A DNA stretch of 12,492 bases from Bacillota bacterium (GTDB lineage Bacteria; Bacillota; Clostridia; Lachnospirales; WQUN01): contig WQUN01000112.1 of the NCBI GenBank assembly GCA_009782085.1, forward strand, positions 1 to 12,492. The letters are read 5' to 3'. This document shows positions 1 to 6,704 of the stretch, piece after piece. Both the position numbers and the translations under genes were made by a program. Positions within the stretch are counted from its first letter, which is position 1. The number at the start of each line of letters is the position of its first letter. The notes beneath the pieces were generated by a model. The model was not told the DNA's origin. It worked only from the letters and a program-made list of their open reading frames with translations, and searched no databases.

Positions 1-1553
1 TCGGCCAGCAAGGCCCTGGCGAAGGAGATGAGCTGCCTCTGCCCGACGGAGAGCCTGGAGCCGCGCTCGTTGACCTCCGTCCTGTAGCCGTTTTCCATCT
101 CCGTGATGAAGTCGTGCGCCTTGACGGCTCTGGCCGCCGCCTCGATCTCTTCGTCGGTGGCGTCGAGCTTCGAGTAGCGGATGTTGTCGTATATCGTGCC
201 CGCGAAGATGAAGCTGTCCTGGAGCATGATGCCCATCTGGGAGCGCAGGGATTTCAGCGTGACGCCGTGGATGTCGGTGCCGTCCACGGTGATCTTGCCG
301 GAATCCACGTCGTAAAAGCGGCTTATCAGGTTGACGACGGTGGTCTTGCCCGCGCCGGTCGGGCCGACGAGCGCGATGGCGTCGCCGGGCCTGCATTCGA
401 AGGAGACGCCGTTCAGGACGGGGAAGCCCTTGTCGTAGCTGAACGTGACGTTCTCGAATTTGACCGCGCCGGTGATCATGGGCATGGGAACGGCGTTTTC
501 GACGTCGCGCACGATCACCGGCTCGTCGATGGCCTCGAAGATGCGCTCCATGTAGGTCATGTTCACGACGATGCTGTTGTAGAAGTTGGCGATGTTGTTG
601 ATCGGGTCCCAGAACCTGCCTATATAGCCGCCGAAGGCCACGAGCACGCCCACGGTGACGCCGGCGCCCCCGTTTTTTCCGTCGAAAAGCCAGTTGACCC
701 CCAAAATGTACAGCAGGCACGTCGTCCAGACGGAGATGTTCATGGCGGACGGCCACATGAAGAACTGGATCGAGCAGGCCTTAAGCCACGCCTGCCTGAC
801 GCTGTCCGTGACCTTCGCGAAGATGCCCCTGTTCACGTCCTCCCGGACGAAGCTCTGGGTGATCTTGACGCCGGCGATGCTCTCGTGGATGTAGGCGTTC
901 ATGTTGGACTGTTTCGCGCTGTGCAGCCGCCAGGCCTTGCGCTGGTGGATCTTGATGATATAGGTCACGGCCAGCAGAAGCGGCAGGCCGGCCATACTGA
1001 CGAGCGTCAGGCGAACGTTCATGCTCAGCATGATCCCGATGATGACGAACAGGCTGACCGAGTCCGTGGCCACGTTGATGATGCCGTTCGAGAGCATATC
1101 GCTCAGCGAATTTATATAGTTCACGACGCGCACGAGTATCTTCCCGTGGGGCCGCGAGTCGTAGTAGCTGAACGGCAGCTCCTGCAAATGCGTGAACAGA
1201 TCGAGCCTGATGTCCCGGATTATCCCCTGGCCGACTTTGGACATGCGCTTCACGCGGAAGCGTATCAAAAATATGTTGATCACGGTCGCGGCGAGCAGCG
1301 CCCCGGCCAGCAGGATTATCAGCGGGATGTCGGCGTGGGCCGGCGGCAAAGCGTTGTCCAGCGCGAGCTTCGTCACGTAGGGCCCCGTGAGCCCCAGGAC
1401 GCTCCCGACGATCGTGACCCCGAAGGTCTTGAGCAGGTCGGCCTTGTACGTCCTGACATACTTGCCGAGCCGGATAATATGCTTGATGTTGAACTCGCTG
1501 TCCTTCTCCAGGGTTTCGTCGATGTCGAACTTGTTTCTGGCCGTATGAGTCAC
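1..1553 (-). CDS. ABC exporter half-transporter, subunit 1 (3' end cut by window edge)
   Basis: Fused membrane and ATPase domains of an exporter-type ABC protein; 517 codons are visible and the C-terminus lies outside the window. The transmembrane domain spans roughly residues 35-335. The nucleotide-binding domain follows, with Walker A GPTGAGKT at 397-404, the Q-loop glutamine at 445 and a signature LSVGQ at 501-505; the window ends before Walker B. The signature is degenerate (LSGGQ is usual), as in one subunit of heterodimeric exporters, and the other half-transporter at 3014-4771 has the matching defect. The GTG start is chosen because it gives the short N-terminus usual for this family, no later start codon is close, and it overlaps an upstream TGA as GTGA. 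The GGGAG motif abuts the GTG, so initiation may rely on translational coupling. The substrate is unknown; such pairs often export drugs, lipids or peptides. Confidence 0.93.
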   Translation of the reverse strand, partial: MTHTARNKFDIDETLEKDSEFNIKHIIRLGKYVRTYKADLLKTFGVTIVGSVLGLTGPYVTKLALDNALPPAHADIPLIILLAGALLAATVINIFLIRFRVKRMSKVGQGIIRDIRLDLFTHLQELPFSYYDSRPHGKILVRVVNYINSLSDMLSNGIINVATDSVSLFVIIGIMLSMNVRLTLVSMAGLPLLLAVTYIIKIHQRKAWRLHSAKQSNMNAYIHESIAGVKITQSFVREDVNRGIFAKVTDSVRQAWLKACSIQFFMWPSAMNISVWTTCLLYILGVNWLFDGKNGGAGVTVGVLVAFGGYIGRFWDPINNIANFYNSIVVNMTYMERIFEAIDEPVIVRDVENAVPMPMITGAVKFENVTFSYDKGFPVLNGVSFECRPGDAIALVGPTGAGKTTVVNLISRFYDVDSGKITVDGTDIHGVTLKSLRSQMGIMLQDSFIFAGTIYDNIRYSKLDATDEEIEAAARAVKAHDFITEMENGYRTEVNERGSRLSVGQRQLISFARALLA

Positions 1554-1564
1554 TCCCGGGTTAG
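1527..1564. repeat. Direct repeat copy A, overlapping the 5' end of the ABC gene
   Basis: A 38-base stretch repeated at 2196-2233 with a single mismatch (G at 1549, T at 2218). A further matching block of 9 bases (GGTTTCGTC) lies just to its left in both copies after a 5-6 base divergent patch. Copy A covers the first codons of the ABC gene, its GTG start and the GGGAG motif. The two copies bracket the DUF4258 toxin and zinc-finger antitoxin genes. Confidence 0.9.
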
Positions 1565-1606
1565 TTGTAAGATATATCCAAGTAACAGGTATTTGGATAT
1601 TTCCAT
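1550..1606 (-). CDS. Possible 18-codon bridging micro-ORF between antitoxin and ABC gene
   Basis: A short reading frame, MEISKYLLLGYILQLTRE, starts at an ATG overlapping the antitoxin stop (TAATG) and ends in a TGA overlapping the GTG start of the ABC gene (GTGA). Both junctions have the geometry of translational coupling, so ribosomes leaving the antitoxin could be passed to the ABC gene. No homology is recognised. The frame is short enough to arise by chance, and the peptide itself may be irrelevant even if the coupling is real. Confidence 0.25.
   Translation of the reverse strand: MEISKYLLLGYILQLTRE
1574..1600 (-). other. Stem-loop between antitoxin and ABC gene
   Basis: Perfect 8-bp inverted repeat, ATATCCAA and TTGGATAT, with an 11-nt loop. 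It is not followed by a T-run on the minus strand, so it does not look like an intrinsic terminator. It could be an RNA processing or stability element between the toxin-antitoxin genes and the exporter gene, or it could be chance in AT-rich DNA. Confidence 0.35.
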
Positions 1607-1836
1607 TAAGCGACTATGTTGTTGTAATCCACGATCGCTATTTCGTTTACGGCTGTTATTGCGGCGGCAGTAATGGCTTCCAGACGTTTTACCACGTCGG
1701 CGGTGTAAATGACTTCATCGCATTCGGAACACTTATGACAGGGCACTTTCCGCACAATGACGAGACAGCTTTCCAGGTCCGTAACATCGGTCGTCGTTCC
1801 GGAAACGGTATTGGCCCCGCAGGAAATACACTTCAT
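1606..1836 (-). CDS. YgiT/MqsA-type zinc-finger antitoxin, N-terminal domain only
   Basis: Small protein of 76 residues with two CxxC pairs, C3/C6 (MKCISCGA) and C36/C39 (CHKCSECDE), the zinc-ribbon arrangement of the MqsA/YgiT antitoxin N-terminus. The rest is a short helical-looking tail, and no helix-turn-helix DNA-binding domain is visible, so it probably cannot autoregulate as full-length MqsA does. The ATG at 1836 is preferred over an upstream in-frame ATG because it overlaps the toxin stop as ATGA and leaves the MKCxxC start typical of the family. The toxin-first order with a 4-base overlap is the usual layout for DUF4258/YgiT pairs. Its role, neutralising the upstream toxin, is inferred from family and position. 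Confidence 0.82.
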   Translation of the reverse strand: MKCISCGANTVSGTTTDVTDLESCLVIVRKVPCHKCSECDEVIYTADVVKRLEAITAAAITAVNEIAIVDYNNIVA

Positions 1837-2162
1837 GACAAATGCCCCTTTCTGGTTTTCAGGTCTGCTTCCCATTCATTCTCATCGGGATAATATGCCG
1901 TTATTATATACAGATACCCGTCGTCAATGCCGGCGACGACGTGGATATATTTATAACACTCTGTTAGCCCTAGCAATAAGCAGCTTGGGAACGGCTTATC
2001 ATCTTCGTACTGCTTAATGATTTCACCCGTTTGTATCGCACTTTGAATGTCCGAAACGGTTATGCCCCGTTCTGTCAGCCTGTTCTTCGCGTGTTTAGTG
2101 ATCGCGATATTTTTATCATGGCATAAATTGCGCAAATTGTTGATATTTATCAAAGCTGTCAC
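1833..2162 (-). CDS. DUF4258 family protein, probable RelE-like toxin
   Basis: About 106-109 residues. DUF4258 hallmarks are visible: HAKNRLTERGI near residues 24-34, a GEII segment at 46-49, PFPSCLLLG at 57-65, HVV at 74-76 and ITAYYPD at 87-93. The family is grouped with RelE/BrnT-like small toxins and is usually encoded just upstream of a YgiT-type zinc-finger antitoxin, as here. Nuclease activity is inferred, not shown. The start is uncertain: the GTG at 2162 is abutted by its own Shine-Dalgarno-like AGAGGTGA, while the in-frame TTG at 2153 lies 5 bases after that motif and may be the real start. The gene is AT-rich relative to its neighbours, which suggests acquisition. It follows direct repeat copy B. 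Confidence 0.82.
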   Translation of the reverse strand: MTALININNLRNLCHDKNIAITKHAKNRLTERGITVSDIQSAIQTGEIIKQYEDDKPFPSCLLLGLTECYKYIHVVAGIDDGYLYIITAYYPDENEWEADLKTRKGHLS

Positions 2163-2195
2163 CTCTTACGCCTTTCTATGAGGTTTCGTCAGTAT

Positions 2196-2233
2196 GAACT
2201 TGTTTCTGGCCGTATGATTCACTCCCGGGTTAG
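2196..2233. repeat. Direct repeat copy B, remnant of an ABC gene 5' end
   Basis: Second copy of the 38-base repeat at 1527-1564, with one mismatch. Read on the minus strand it contains the same GGGAGTGA start region and codons for HTARNKF, then departs from the ABC reading frame after about nine codons and hits TAA near the toxin start. It is therefore a non-functional duplicate of the ABC gene start, placed directly upstream of the toxin gene. Confidence 0.88.
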
Positions 2234-2257
2234 ATGTTGGGAAACGCTGGTGCAATA

Positions 2258-2326
2258 CGGTCGGGCGTGGAAGCCCGACCCTACGGGCATATAGGTTCTG
2301 TAGGGTCGGGGTTCCATCCCCGACCG
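2258..2326. repeat. Nested palindromic repeat element (REP/MITE-like)
   Basis: Two 27-base arms (2258-2284 and 2300-2326) are inverted copies with three mismatches, separated by about 15 bases. Each arm is itself a hairpin with a perfect 8-bp stem and 6-base loop: GGTCGGGC with GCCCGACC (2259-2280), and GGTCGGGG with CCCCGACC (2303-2324). The element can therefore fold as one long hairpin or as two short ones. Similar CGGGC-rich palindromes recur in many copies in Clostridia genomes as far as I recall, so this is probably a dispersed non-coding repeat. It may also act as a weak terminator or mRNA stabiliser between the PIN partner gene and the toxin gene. No clear target-site duplication was seen. 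Confidence 0.85.
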
Positions 2327-2338
2327 CTTTGCCGTAGA

Positions 2339-2560
2339 TTAATCGTCACTTTGATTTTCCATAACTCGCGTTACACTCATTGCGCGGTGGCTCAATTCCC
2401 GCAGGCCGATATCCTCTTCATTAAGGCACGCTCTCCAAGCCGTATAATCGAACGGCTCGCGCAAAAGCAACATAATAAACCGCTCGGCGTCAACTTTACC
2501 AAGTTTATCCCGCAGGGCGTTCATGCCGTCTGTTCTGACAACAGAATCCGTACGCATCAT
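2339..2560 (-). CDS. Small partner protein of the PIN-domain gene (putative antitoxin)
   Basis: A 73-residue soluble protein with segments VVRTDGMNAL (7-16), GKVDAERFIML (21-31) and REPFDYTAW (34-42), a pattern I associate with small proteins encoded beside PIN-domain genes in Clostridia. No characterised domain is recognised. It starts directly after the PIN stop codon (TAAATGATG). A GGAGG at 2566-2570 sits 5 bases before the first ATG and 8 before the second, so either methionine could be used. An antitoxin role is inferred from position and from recurrent pairing, not from a recognisable fold. It lies between the PIN gene and the palindromic repeat, in AT-richer DNA. Confidence 0.75.
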   Translation of the reverse strand: MMRTDSVVRTDGMNALRDKLGKVDAERFIMLLLREPFDYTAWRACLNEEDIGLRELSHRAMSVTRVMENQSDD

Positions 2561-2989
2561 TTAAACCTCCAATTCCCGGATGAAGTCAATGGGATTACAA
2601 ACACGAATTTCGTTTATTTTTTTATTCAACAAACCTTTATCAACTGTAAGAAAGTATTCACACCCGCCTATACAGGCGCACGCCACATGTAGAGCGTCGT
2701 ATAGTTTTACATTTCGTTTTATTAACATTTCCCCAAAGGACATTATTTCTTCTGATTCCGATATTGTCTTAACTGCTATATCCTTCCACGTTAACACACT
2801 GACGCGGCGGGTATCAAAGGGATTCCTGCTGTTTTCGTATTCAAGAATATATGACCAAAGAAGCGTAAACCGCCCTGATAGAATTTCCTGCTGAACATAT
2901 AGTTTCGCCTGTGTTTCAAGGCTTATCTGTAATTGCCGCTGATCGTCAAACGGACGGTTAAAGCAGCAATTATCAAGATATAATAGCAT
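2561..2989 (-). CDS. PIN-domain protein, putative ribonuclease toxin
   Basis: 142 residues, the usual length of a single PIN domain. The acidic metal-binding set is visible: D6 in LYLDNCCFNRPFDDQ, E50 or E52 in the SYILEYENS segment, D98 in KLYDALHVA, and D117 in FLTVDKGLL. PIN proteins of this type are Mg-dependent RNases, often VapC-like toxins, and LDNCCFNRP is a characteristic start of a Clostridia subgroup. An AGGTG motif lies about 6 bases before the ATG, and the gene begins 24 bases after the ABC half-transporter stop. The order is toxin first and partner second, the reverse of classical vapBC. Lower GC than the flanking ABC genes suggests acquisition into an existing operon. Confidence 0.87.
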   Translation of the reverse strand: MLLYLDNCCFNRPFDDQRQLQISLETQAKLYVQQEILSGRFTLLWSYILEYENSRNPFDTRRVSVLTWKDIAVKTISESEEIMSFGEMLIKRNVKLYDALHVACACIGGCEYFLTVDKGLLNKKINEIRVCNPIDFIRELEV

Positions 2990-3013
2990 ATTATCACCTA
3001 TTCGTCAGCGACC

Positions 3014-4771
3014 TCAGCTTTCCGCAACTTCATTGACATACTCCCCGTACTGGTCCAAAAACAGCCCGTAATATATCCCTTTCCGCCTCACCAGTTCCTC
3101 GTGCGTCCCGCTCTCGGCTATCCTCCCGTTTTCCAGCACGAGTATCAGATTCGCCGCCCGGACCGACGAGATCCTGTGCGCGATGATGAACTTCGTCCTG
3201 TCGGAATATTTTTCCTTCAGCGCCGTCTGTATGCTGTGCTCCGTCTCCATGTCCACGGCGGAGGTCGTGTCGTCCAGGATCAAAATCGACGGGTCGGCCG
3301 CGATCGCCCTCGCCAAAGACAGGCGCTGCTTCTGTCCGCCGGAGAGGCCGACGCCCCGCTCGCCGACGATGGTGTCGTAGCCGTTTTCCATGTGGACGAT
3401 GAAGCCGTCCGCGTCGGCGGTTTTGGCCGCGTCCAACACGCGCTCCATCGGCGTTTCCGGGTCGCCGTAGGCGATGTTCCCCTCCACCGTGTCCGAGAAC
3501 AGGAACACATCCTGGGCCGCCGCGGCGATGCCCTTCCGGAGGCTTTTGAGCTCGTAGTCCTTCACGTTCACGCCGTCCACCAATATCTCCCCGGAGGTCG
3601 CGTCGTAAAAGCGCGGGATCAGGTTGATCAAAGTCGTCTTGCCGGAGCCCGTCTCGCCGACTATGCCGATCGTGTCGCCGGGCTTGGCCTCGAAGCTGAC
3701 GTTTTTCAGCGCCAGGGGGGCCGTCGGGTCATTCCTGTCGTACCGGAAGCTGACGTCGCGGAACTCCACCCCGCCCTTCAGCCTGGCCGGGGCGGCGCCC
3801 TTTTCGGGGCTGAAAATGTATATCCGCCGCCGCATCATGTCCGAGACTTTCTCGAGGGAGGCCAGGAAATTCTGCGTGTCGTTTACGAGCCAGCCGAACA
3901 TGCGCATGGGGTTGTTTATCATCCAGAGGTAGCCGTTTATCGCGATCATTTTCCACAGCTCGAGCTTGCCCAATATGACCATGACGCCGCCGACGAGTAT
4001 CGACAGGACGCCGAGGAACCCTGCGCAGAACTCCAAAATCGGGAGGTATTTCGCCCAGACGTAAGAGGAGGCGACGTTGGCGTCGTAGAAGGCCTGGTTT
4101 TCCTTGGTGAACTTCTCGATCTCGTAATCCTCCTGGGTGAAGGCCTTGACGACGCGGTTGCCGCCGATGTTCTCCTCGCAGGTGGAGTTGAGCCGGGCGA
4201 ACTGCTCGCGTATCCTGGAAAAGAGCGGCTTTATCTCCTTGGACTGCATGTACGCGCTGATAAGAGTGACCGGCAGGACGCTCAGCATGAATGCGCTCAT
4301 GCGCCAGTCGATCGTAAAGATGATGACGAGCGCCGCAATGAACATCGCGACGTTTTCGTAGACGGCATAGGCGTCAAAGGCGATGAAGCTCCTGATCGCC
4401 TCGGTGTCGCCTGTCATGCGGGACATCATCTCGCCGACCCTGGTCTTGTCGAAAAAGCCGAAGTTCTGGTCGTGGATGCGCTTGTAGACCTTCCGGCGGA
4501 AATTCAGGATGATCTGCTGGGAGGTGCTCTCGAAGGTCATCAGCATGAAATACCTCGAAACGCCCCGCAAAAGCGTCGCCCCGCACAGGAGCGCCACGTA
4601 GAGCATCAGCCTGTCCCTGATGCCGTTTTGCATGACCTCCCCGACTATGCGCGCGGTCACGTAGGGGTTTATCATGATCGCGCCGACGGAGAACGACAGC
4701 AGCAGAAAACCCAGGGCCATCCGCCCGCGGTACGGGCGTATGAACGTCCATATCCACTGCAGCGGCTTCAT
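3014..4771 (-). CDS. ABC exporter half-transporter, subunit 2
   Basis: 585-residue ABC exporter subunit. Its transmembrane domain covers about residues 15-310. The ATPase domain has Walker A GETGSGKT (372-379), Q420, a canonical LSGGQ (476-480), Walker B ILILDD (496-501) and the H-loop histidine H532. The residue after Walker B, normally the catalytic glutamate, is Asp501. This is the known mark of the degenerate ATP site in heterodimeric exporters such as BmrC/D or TM287/288. The partner at 1-1553 has the matching degenerate signature. The ATG at 4771 gives the start MKPLQWIW but has no good Shine-Dalgarno; an in-frame TTG at 4810 overlaps the upstream stop and would add 13 residues (RQRRKRETDEFA after the initiator). 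Its partner was probably the next gene before toxin-antitoxin DNA entered the gap. Confidence 0.94.
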   Translation of the reverse strand: MKPLQWIWTFIRPYRGRMALGFLLLSFSVGAIMINPYVTARIVGEVMQNGIRDRLMLYVALLCGATLLRGVSRYFMLMTFESTSQQIILNFRRKVYKRIHDQNFGFFDKTRVGEMMSRMTGDTEAIRSFIAFDAYAVYENVAMFIAALVIIFTIDWRMSAFMLSVLPVTLISAYMQSKEIKPLFSRIREQFARLNSTCEENIGGNRVVKAFTQEDYEIEKFTKENQAFYDANVASSYVWAKYLPILEFCAGFLGVLSILVGGVMVILGKLELWKMIAINGYLWMINNPMRMFGWLVNDTQNFLASLEKVSDMMRRRIYIFSPEKGAAPARLKGGVEFRDVSFRYDRNDPTAPLALKNVSFEAKPGDTIGIVGETGSGKTTLINLIPRFYDATSGEILVDGVNVKDYELKSLRKGIAAAAQDVFLFSDTVEGNIAYGDPETPMERVLDAAKTADADGFIVHMENGYDTIVGERGVGLSGGQKQRLSLARAIAADPSILILDDTTSAVDMETEHSIQTALKEKYSDRTKFIIAHRISSVRAANLILVLENGRIAESGTHEELVRRKGIYYGLFLDQYGEYVNEVAES

Positions 4772-4806
4772 TGCGAACTCGTCGGTTTCGCGTTTCCTTC
4801 TCTGTC

Positions 4807-5583
4807 TCAATCCCGGCGCCTCCCGATGTAACGTCTGTTGATATACCAAAGCGCGATTATGACCGTGAAATACATCCCCGCGAAGTTCGCCGCCAGAGAC
4901 TCGAAAAAGACAGAGGCCGGGCCCAGGGCTGACAGCAGCGAGATTATGACCCATTGGACGAAGGCGGTAACAAAGGCGGACGCGATGTCCACGACCGCCA
5001 GGAACCCGAACGTCCGGAACCAGCGCCCCCGGACGAGGACCATGCTGTCCCGGAAAGCCTTGAAGCCCCAGGGGTCGCCGTCGGCGATGACGTTCGGGTA
5101 AAAGGAGGCGGCCACCGCGAAGTAGACGCCCGGTATTATCATGAACGCGGCCAAAGCCGTTATTACATAGTATATGATCGCCGTGAAGACGAGCTTCCCC
5201 CACTTGGACAGGGACGCGTCTATCAGCCCCGGGAGCGCGCAGGCCGTCTCCTCCACATGCCGCCTGGCGGCGTATGTGACCGCGGCCACGAAAAGCGGCG
5301 AGAATATGGCGTTTATGCCGATCATGGACAGAAACGAGCGCAGAAAGCCGCTTATCCCGCCTATGACTACCTGCCCGTCCGCGGTTACGGTTATGTAGTC
5401 GAGCGGGTTTGTGCGGATGAGGTTTAAGGCGGCCAGGAGGCTGAAAACGGCTATGGGTATGAAGACCGCGAACCCGGCCAGGGCCAGGTGTCCGAAGCGC
5501 TTCCTGTACACCTCGAAGGCCAGGGCGGCAAGCTCCGGCGCGGAGAGCTTTCTGGTTTGTATCTCCAGACGCAGGTTATCCAC
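4807..5583 (-). CDS. Multi-pass membrane protein, glycerophosphodiesterase-membrane-domain/YciC-like
   Basis: 258 residues with hydrophobic segments near 32-54, 83-105, 130-160, 190-220 and 225-247. The central segment, including IPGVYFAVAASFYPNVIADG and the following KAFRDSMVLVRGRWFRTFGF (174-193), resembles the conserved region of membrane proteins annotated as glycerophosphoryl diester phosphodiesterase membrane domain or YciC-like. No catalytic domain is present and the function is unknown. The GTG start at 5583 is supported by AGAGG about 7 bases upstream. The gene begins 13 bases after the permease stop. Its own stop is close to, or overlaps, the start of the ABC subunit, which suggests an operon and perhaps an accessory role for the exporter. 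Confidence 0.8.
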   Translation of the reverse strand: MDNLRLEIQTRKLSAPELAALAFEVYRKRFGHLALAGFAVFIPIAVFSLLAALNLIRTNPLDYITVTADGQVVIGGISGFLRSFLSMIGINAIFSPLFVAAVTYAARRHVEETACALPGLIDASLSKWGKLVFTAIIYYVITALAAFMIIPGVYFAVAASFYPNVIADGDPWGFKAFRDSMVLVRGRWFRTFGFLAVVDIASAFVTAFVQWVIISLLSALGPASVFFESLAANFAGMYFTVIIALWYINRRYIGRRRD

Positions 5584-5596
5584 GAAAAGACCTCTT

Positions 5597-6676
5597 TTAA
5601 TTTAAGACCATCGACAGCAGCGGTATCGTGATCATCGACAGCAAGGTCGACACGAGCACGGCCTTGGAGGACGTCTCCGAATCGCCGCCGCGCTCCTCCG
5701 CCATGATCACCGTGAGCGAGGCCACCGGCATGGCAGCCAGATACACTATGACGCCGAGCATCACCATGTTCGCGACAAAGAGCCGCAGGACCGCGAAAGC
5801 CGCCAACGGTATGACCGCGAGCCGCATAAGGGATATAAAGTATATCCTGACGTCCGTAAAGGCGGAGCGTATGTCGATCTTCGCCAAAATCGCGCCGACG
5901 ATAAGCATGGACAGCGGCGTGGTCATGTTCGACATGAAGGTCATGCTGCCGGCGATAACTTCCGGCGGCCGCAGCGACAGCAGGAAAAAGACAAAACCCA
6001 GTTCAGTGGCGATAAGCGCCGGATTCAGAAGGATCAGCCGCGCGGCGCCGCGCTTTTTTGGGACGCGGCCATTATGCGCGGCCTGTCCGGAACGCCCGGG
6101 GCCGTCCGGCGAAAGCTGTTCGCCGGTTAACCGGGCGTCGGCCGGCGCGTCCCCGCCGGCGGATAGCGCCCAATGCACTGCCGCGCTTTTACCCCCGCTC
6201 CCGTCTGTCCCCTTGGCCCCGCCGAAAAGCGACATCCCGAGCGAATACGCCAGTATGCTGAACGCGGCGTTCACCATGGCCGTGTATATCTGCCCCGGCT
6301 GGCCGTAGACGGCCAGCATTATCGGGAACCCGGCGTAGCCCACGTTCGGGAATGTCAGCGCGAATTTCCAGACGCTCCCCCTGCGGGGGCCGGATTTGTC
6401 GAGCTTTGTGAAAACCGCCCCCAACAGTGTCCCGAACAGGAAGATCACGAGCGCCGCGGACAATGTTACCATACTTTCGCCCAGAAGGGTATAGGAAAAT
6501 TCTCGCATCATCGACATGAAAGCCGTGCACGGGAGCGCCACATAGAGCAGGATCTTGGACAGGCCCGCGCTTACCGCGTCGTCGATTATCTTTATCTTCC
6601 TGCACAAATACCCGACTCCCATTATAATGAAGAGGGACGTTATATTTTTGAGCATTGTGGAAAATATATCGGGCAT
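5597..6676 (-). CDS. AEC (auxin efflux carrier) family permease with long hydrophilic central loop
   Basis: 359 residues. The N-terminal half (segments near 8-24, 39-55, 66-90, 105-123, 130-150) and the C-terminal half (214-234, 250-265, 277-295, 300-320, 335-358) show the two inverted hydrophobic bundles of the AEC family, with typical motifs such as FPNVGYAGFPIM (109-120) and NMTTPLSMLIVGAIL (250-264). AEC proteins in bacteria move small organic acids such as malate; the substrate here cannot be called. The ATG at 6676 is chosen over an upstream in-frame ATG because GGGGGA lies just upstream and the N-terminus then matches family length. A loop of about 55 residues (153-207), rich in Gly, Ala, Pro and charged residues, connects the halves. 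First gene of the apparent operon. Confidence 0.9.
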   Translation of the reverse strand: MPDIFSTMLKNITSLFIIMGVGYLCRKIKIIDDAVSAGLSKILLYVALPCTAFMSMMREFSYTLLGESMVTLSAALVIFLFGTLLGAVFTKLDKSGPRRGSVWKFALTFPNVGYAGFPIMLAVYGQPGQIYTAMVNAAFSILAYSLGMSLFGGAKGTDGSGGKSAAVHWALSAGGDAPADARLTGEQLSPDGPGRSGQAAHNGRVPKKRGAARLILLNPALIATELGFVFFLLSLRPPEVIAGSMTFMSNMTTPLSMLIVGAILAKIDIRSAFTDVRIYFISLMRLAVIPLAAFAVLRLFVANMVMLGVIVYLAAMPVASLTVIMAEERGGDSETSSKAVLVSTLLSMITIPLLSMVLN

Positions 6677-6704
6677 TCTTTTCCCCCTAGAAACGAATGT
6701 GATT

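Noticed and set aside
114..1673. Long plus-strand open frame opposite the ABC gene
   Set aside because: Its translation is Asp/Val/Arg-rich low-complexity sequence with no motifs, a shadow of the minus-strand ABC gene, whose Walker A and signature motifs are clear.
2234..2692. Plus-strand open frame across the palindrome and the PIN pair
   Set aside because: It runs through a non-coding palindrome and opposes two well-formed minus-strand genes with good ribosome-binding sites.
3101..4831. Plus-strand open frame of 576 codons opposite the second ABC gene
   Set aside because: High-GC antisense shadow; the minus strand carries a complete ABC exporter with all motifs in order.
4771..5203. N-terminal extension of the second ABC subunit up to 5203
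   Set aside because: This part overlaps the upstream membrane protein in another frame and reads as Arg/Gly-rich shadow; ABC homology starts at MKPLQWIW.
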